DNA from: Moringa oleifera
Taxonomy: Eukaryota; Streptophyta; Magnoliopsida; Brassicales; Moringaceae
Direction of reading: 5' to 3'
Assembly (NCBI GenBank): GCA_021397835.1
Contig: JAJFZO010000786.1
Span: 1 to 64,000, forward strand
DNA: 64,000 nt
In this document: positions 58,641 to 64,000 of the stretch, one piece after another
How the letters are laid out: every line of letters starts with the position of its first letter
How positions within the stretch are numbered: the first letter of the stretch is position 1
Notes under the pieces: generated by a model
What the model saw: the letters and a program-made list of their open reading frames with translations, nothing else
What the model was told of the DNA's origin: nothing
Databases searched by the model: none
Translations under genes and position numbers: made by a program

Positions 58641-59044
58641 ACACATCTGTCGCTAAGAAAACTTTTTATAGTTAGTGACTTGGGTATGACAACACTTAAC
58701 GGCCGGCATTATCGATAGGCCCTTCATTCGTCATCTTGCAACTTATTTGGTGTTTTTGTTGCCTATTTGTACGTGTGGCGTGGAGGTAATCTTATCATTC
58801 TATCAACAAGCTCCATGCTTTCGCATCGAACTATTGCCTGATACATTGCTTTAGCTTGCCTCGAGCTTTTTGTTGGTATTTATGGGTGACATTGGGACCC
58901 TATGTCACATGCCTTCACAAACAAAATTCGATAAAGCATTTGTCCAACATCCTATTGATTTTGAATGATGACCACGAAAGCTTTGGCCTTAGCGATCCTT
59001 GTGGCATGCTTTAGTCCTTGTTGGTGTGGTATCTTGAAGGATGC
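58641..59044 (+). other. 5' ETS, copy 4
   Basis: Runs directly into 18S at 59045. Shares gtgtttttgttgcctatttg, caagctccatgctttcgcat, tgggtgacattgggacccta and attttgaatgatgaccacga with the ETS at 6966-7506 and 1-165. It lacks the extra segment of about 190 bp present at 7290-7480. Confidence 0.75.
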
Positions 59045-60310
59045 TACCTGGTTAATCTTGCTAGTAGTCATATGCTTGCCTCAAAAATAAGCTATGCATG
59101 TGTGAGTATGGATTAATTTAGACTGTGAAATTATAAATCGCTCATTAAATCAGTTATAGTTTGTTTGATGGTACCTACTACTCAGATCACTATAGTAATT
59201 CTAAAGCTAATATTTATAACAAATCCCAACTTTTAGAAGGGATGTATTTATTAAACAAAAGGTCAATGCGAGCTTTACCCATTACTTTGATATTTCATGA
59301 TAACTTGACGGATCGTAAGGCCATCGTGCTGACACGTAAATTACCTAATCTTGACACAAGTAGGTAGTGATAATAAATAGCAATACTAGGCTCTTTGAGT
59401 TTGGTAATTAGAATGAGTACAATCTAAATCCCTTAATGAGATCCATTGGAGGGCCAGTCTAGTGCTAGCAGCCACAGTAATTTTTGCGACAATAGCATCT
59501 ATTTAAGTTGTTACACTTAAAAAACTCATAGTTAGACCTTAGGATAGGCCAGTCGTTCTGCTTACAATATGCACCAATTGGCTCGTCCTTATGTGCTCCT
59601 AGCCTTAACTGGCCAGGTTATGCATTCGAACCTGTTGCTTTGAAAAAATTATAGTGCTCAAAGCAAGCTTACACTCTAAATACATTAGCATGGGATAACA
59701 TCATTGGATTTCGGTCTTATTCTGTTGGCCTTCAAGATCAAGTAATGATTAATGAGAACAGTTTGGGGCATTCATATTTCATAATTAGAGGCAAAATTAT
59801 CTAATTTATGAAAGATGAACAATTGCAAAAGCATTTACTAAGCATGTTTTCATTAATCAAGAATGGAAGTTGAGGGCTCAAAGATGATGCCAACAGGGAT
59901 CAACGAATGTTGCTTTTAGGACTCTGCTAGAAACTCATGAGATATCAAAGTCTTTGCGTTCCAAGGGGAGCATGGTCGCAAGGCTAAAACTTAAAGGAAT
60001 TGATGGAAGTACACCACCAAGAGGAGCTTGCTGCTTAATTTTACTCAACATGGGGAAACTTACTAAGTCCATCCATAATAAGGATTGATAGACTAAAAGC
60101 TCTTTCTTGATTCTATAGATGGTGGTTCATGGCCATTCTTAGTTGATGGATCGATTTATCTAGTTAAATTCATTAATGAACAAGGCCTCAACTTGTTAAC
60201 TAGCTAAATAGAGGTAACCCATGATGACTGGCTTCATAGAGGAATTATGGTCGCTTAGGTCAAAGAAGTTTGTGGCAATTATAAGTCAGTGATGCGCTTA
60301 GATGTTCTAG
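59045..60310 (+). rRNA. 18S rRNA gene copy 4, 3'-truncated (pseudogene)
   Basis: Starts tacctggttaatcttgctag and follows 18S to gatgttctag (about 18S position 1510). There it changes into an IGS 180-bp unit. Two internal deletions are clear: about 140 nt at 59337 (from ccatcgtgctgacac to gtaaattacc) and about 30 nt at 59885 (loss of the cagataccgtcctagtc block). The 530 loop is present and changed (gtgctagcagccacagtaa). No ITS, 5.8S or 26S follows. Confidence 0.92.
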
Positions 60311-63300
60311 GTCACTTGGCCTAAGGAAACGGGAGGTAAGCCACAGTTGCCCTTAATAGGTAAAGTATAGGTGCAAGGCCTAGCGTGCTATGGAGCAAGG
60401 CGTACCAGCCAAGCCTAAAGCACCCCACCTAGGCTAACCATTCATCACTACATACCTCGATGATGTGCCCAAGAGCATGCCACCAGAGTCGTGTTGCCTA
60501 GTTCAAGGATATGAAAGGTAGGCGAAGGCTACCCCAGCAGGAATGACTTAGGCGTAAGGCCCATTATGCTACAACATAAGGCGCACCAGCTTATCAAAGA
60601 GCACCCTATGCGAGCCAACCCCTCATTGCTACATCCCTTAATTGAGTGCCCAGTGAGCGTGCCATGAGCGCCTTATCGCCTAGTCCAAGGGCACAGAAGG
60701 TAAGCCATGGCTGGCCCCAATAGGAATGGCATGGGCATAAGGCCCAACATGCCATGGCAGGAAGCATGCTAGGCAAGCCAAAAGCGTCCCCATCCGAGTG
60801 AGCCCCTCACTATTACGTACCTCGATCTTGTGCCTAGCAAGCATGCCATGAGTTTTGCGTCACTTGATCCAAGGATGCAAAAGGCAAGCCACAGCTAGCT
60901 TTAGTAAGCATGACATAGGCTCAAGGCTCTCTTGTTGTGACACAAAGGGCATCGGTAAAGCTAAGTGCATTCTACACGAGCTAGCCCATAGTCACTAATT
61001 GTGTGCCCGATAAGCATGACATAAGCACCTTGCTATTAAGTCCAAGGGCATGGGAGGCAAGCCATGGCTGCCCCCACTAGGCTATGCATAGGCACAAGGC
61101 GTAGCATGCTACGACACAAGGTGTGCCAGTCAAGCCAAGAGCGCCTTACCCGAGCCAGCCTTTCGTCACTATGTACCTCGATCGTGTGCCAAGTGAGTGT
61201 GCCATGATAGTCGTGTCACCTCGTCTAATGGCATGGGAGAAGAGCCATAGTTGCCCTAGCCGACAAGACATAGGTGCATGTCCTTACAAGCTATAACACA
61301 AGGCAAGCTAGGCAAGCCAAGAGTGCCCCACATAAGGTAGCCCCTCGTCCTTACATCTCTCGGTAGTGTGCCCACTGAGGGTACCATGAGCGTGCAATGA
61401 GCATTGAGTCACCTAGTCCAAGGGAACCAGAGGCAAGTCATGATTGCCTCTTATAGGAAAGGCATGAATTCAAGGCCTTGCATGCCACAACATAAGGCAC
61501 TCTAGCCAAAAGCGCCCTAAGTGAGCTAGCCCTTAATCATTACGTCTTTTGATCATGTGCCCAGCGAGTGCGTCGCGAGAGCCATGTCACCTTATTTAAT
61601 GGCATCGAAGGCAAGACATGGTTACCCTTTCAAGGCAAGCCATGGGTGGAATGCCTAGCATGTCATGACATAAAAAGCGCCAACTAAGCCAAAAGCGCCC
61701 CATAAGCGCGAGCCCCTCGTCACTACAACCCTTGATCATGTGTCGAATGAGTGTGCCACGAGAGTCGCATTGCTAAGTCCAAGGGCACTAAAGTCAAGCC
61801 ATGGCAGCATCTAGTAGGTAAGCATAGGTAGAAGGGCTAGCGAGCTATGGCACCAGGTGCGCCATCTAAACCAAGAGTGCCCCACACTAGATAGACCCAG
61901 ATTGATACGTACCTTGATTGTGTGCCCAACAAGCATGTCGTGAGACTTATGTCGCTTGGTCCAAGGACACCAAAGGCTAGCCATAGGCATGGCATAAGCG
62001 CCAGGCCTAGTGTGCAGTGGCAGAAGGCGTACCATTCAAGCCAAGAGCGCCCCATGCAAGCTAACCCCTTATTGCCATGTCCCTTGATAGTTATCTAACG
62101 AACATGCCATGAGTGCCACGTCACCTGTCTAAGGGAATGAGGGCTAAGCCATGGCCCCCCAAGTAGGGAAGGCATGGGTACAAGGCCCATAGCGTGCCAT
62201 GACACAGGGCGCGCCAGCCAAGCCAAGAGCGCTCCATGAGAGCCAGCCCCCCATCTATACGTCCCTCGATCGTATGCTAGCAAGCATGCCACAAGCAGCA
62301 CATTGCCTTATCTAAGGGCATGGGAGGCAAGCAATGGCTATGCCTAATCAGTAAGGCATAGGCATAAGGCCAACCATATCACGGCATAAAAAGCACTAAC
62401 TAAGGTAAGAGTGCCTTTTACGAGTTAGCCCCTTATCTCTACGTCCGTCGATCATGTGCCCAATGAGCGAGCCATGATCATTGCGTTGCCTAGTCCAAGG
62501 GCATGGAACGCAAGCCATGGCTAACAGGTAAGGCATGGGAACAAGGCCTAGTGTGCCACAGCAAAACGCACGCCAGCCAAGCTAATAACACCCTACACAA
62601 GATAGCCCCTTGTTGCTACGTCCCTCAATCATGTCCCCAGCGAGCATGCCAAGTGTTGTCAAGTTTAAGGGCATGAGATGAAAGGCACGACTACCCCTAG
62701 TGTGCACAACATGGTGAAAGGCCATGTGTGGCATGAAAAATGGTGTGCTACCTAAGCTAAGAGTACCTTACGCCAGCCTACCCCTTATCGCTGTGTCCCT
62801 TAATCTTCGGCCCAGTGAGCATGCCACGAGTGTCATGTCACTTGGTCTAAGGGCATGAAAGGCAAGCCATAGCTACCCCAGCAAGTACAGCATAGGTGCA
62901 AGGCATAGTATGCCATGACATAAGGTGCACTAGCCAAGGCTAGAGTGCCCGACACGTGTTAGCCTTTCGATGCTACGTCCCTCAATCTTATTCTTGTTGA
63001 GTGTCGCACAAGTGTTGCGTCACTTGGTCTAAGGGCACAAAAGGCAAGCCATGTTTCCCCTAACAGAAATGGCATGGGGATAAGGACCAACGTGCCATGA
63101 CACAAGGCATACTAGCTAAGCCAAACATGAGCTAGGCCTTCGTCGCTATGTCCCTTGATAATGTTCCCAGTCAGTGTGCCATGAGCACCGGTTGCTTTGT
63201 CCAAGGGCATGGAAGGCAAGCCATGGCTACCCCTTGTGGCTACATTGCTCAATCATATGCCTAACGAGTGTGCCATGAGCATTACGTCACTTGGTCTAAG

Positions 63301-64000
63301 TGTCAAGTGGTAAGCCACGATTACCCTCAATAAGGAGGGCATGGGCGTAAGGCCTAACGTGCAGCCACACACGGTGCACTAGTCGAAATAAAAGTGTGCC
63401 TAGTGAGCTTGTCACGAATGTTGCATGGCCTAGTCTGAGGGCATTAGAGGTAAGCTTAGACTACTCTATAGGTATAACATAGGCACAAGGCCTTGCATTC
63501 TACTACACAGGGTGTGCCAGCAAAGCCAAGAGCGCCCCACACGAGCCTGTCACTCATTGCTATGTCCCTCAATCCGATGCCCAATGAGCATGCCATGAGT
63601 ATCGTGTTGCCTTACCTACTCAAGGGCATGAGAGGCAAGCCATGGTTACCCCCAATAAGCATGTCATAAGTGTAAGGCGAGCATGTAACAGTACTAGGCG
63701 TGCCATCCAAGCTGAGAAGGTCCTACGCAAGCTAACACCTCATTGTTATATCTTTCGATTGTGTGCCTAAAGAATGTGCCAAGAGCATCATGTTGTCTAG
63801 TCCACAAACATGGGAGGTAAGCCACAGCTACCCATAGTAGGCATGACATGAGTAAAAGGCCTAATGTGCCATAACACAAGGCGCACTAGCCAAGGCAAGA
63901 GCATACCCCACATGTGCCAGCCCCTCATCGTTACATGCCTCGATCATTTGCCTAGTGAGCATGGCATGAGAATCAAGTTGCCTAATGCAAGGAAGTATAA
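60311..64000 (+). repeat. IGS satellite array of about 180-bp units, sense (about 20 units), running off the window
   Basis: The longest array. Units recur every 175-185 bp with gcaaggcctagcgtgc, ggcatgggcataaggcccaa, gccaagccaagagcgcccca and ctcgatcgtgtgcc-type blocks (for example at 60365, 60545, 60725, 61085 and 62165). It begins inside 18S sequence at 60310, with no 26S or 3' spacer between, so it is not in the position of a normal IGS. Minus-strand frames of 60-75 codons recur because 180 is a multiple of three; they are not conserved genes. Confidence 0.9.

Overview
This 64 kb window is nuclear DNA from a flowering plant and looks like a repeat graveyard rather than gene space. It is built from broken, rearranged and heavily mutated copies of the 45S ribosomal unit (5' ETS, 18S, ITS1, 5.8S, ITS2, 26S, intergenic spacer), mixed with Ty3/gypsy and CACTA (En/Spm) transposon remnants. 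ITS1 and ITS2 of about 200-240 bp, a plant-type 5.8S and plant CACTA TNP2 genes support an angiosperm; I cannot name the species. The rRNA copies differ from plant rRNA mostly by C-to-T and G-to-A changes, as expected from long-term deamination of methylated cytosine. No intact protein gene or rRNA gene is visible.

Layout. 1-5453: a sense rDNA unit with internal deletions. 5454-7506: intergenic spacer (IGS), duplicated Pol I promoter-like sites and 5' ETS, joined at 7506 to inverted 26S/ITS2 (7507-8800). 8802-9327: end of a CACTA element. 9328-13751: gypsy copy 1, whose 3' end abuts 18S. 13752-15467: pieces of 18S, inverted ETS and 26S. 15468-20997: IGS arrays, sense. 20998-31800: CACTA cluster with two TNP2 genes on the minus strand, one element nested in the other, and a third element holding an Ulp1-like protease remnant. 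31820-33480: Gln/Pro-rich host-type pseudogene. 33670-39998: IGS and 26S, antisense, forming a large inverted repeat with 14172-20997. 39999-40640: short sense IGS. 40641-44783: gypsy copy 2, abutting 18S at the same base as copy 1. 44784-50159: the most complete rDNA unit. 50160-58310: IGS, split by a 3.2 kb CACTA-like element (54315-57550) with a Transposase_24 remnant. 58311-60310: promoter-like region, ETS and truncated 18S. 60311-64000: IGS 180-bp satellite array.

The parts do not act as a pathway. The history suggested is an rDNA locus, or an rDNA-derived block, that was silenced, invaded by transposons, and then had rDNA-transposon chimeras copied and inverted as units. The strongest signals are the shared gypsy/18S junction at two loci, the shared 26S deletion in two opposite-facing arms, an in-frame triplication inside one reverse transcriptase, and candidate Pol I start sites. 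Boundaries come from reading by eye against well-known conserved rRNA sequence and are good to roughly 5-20 bp.
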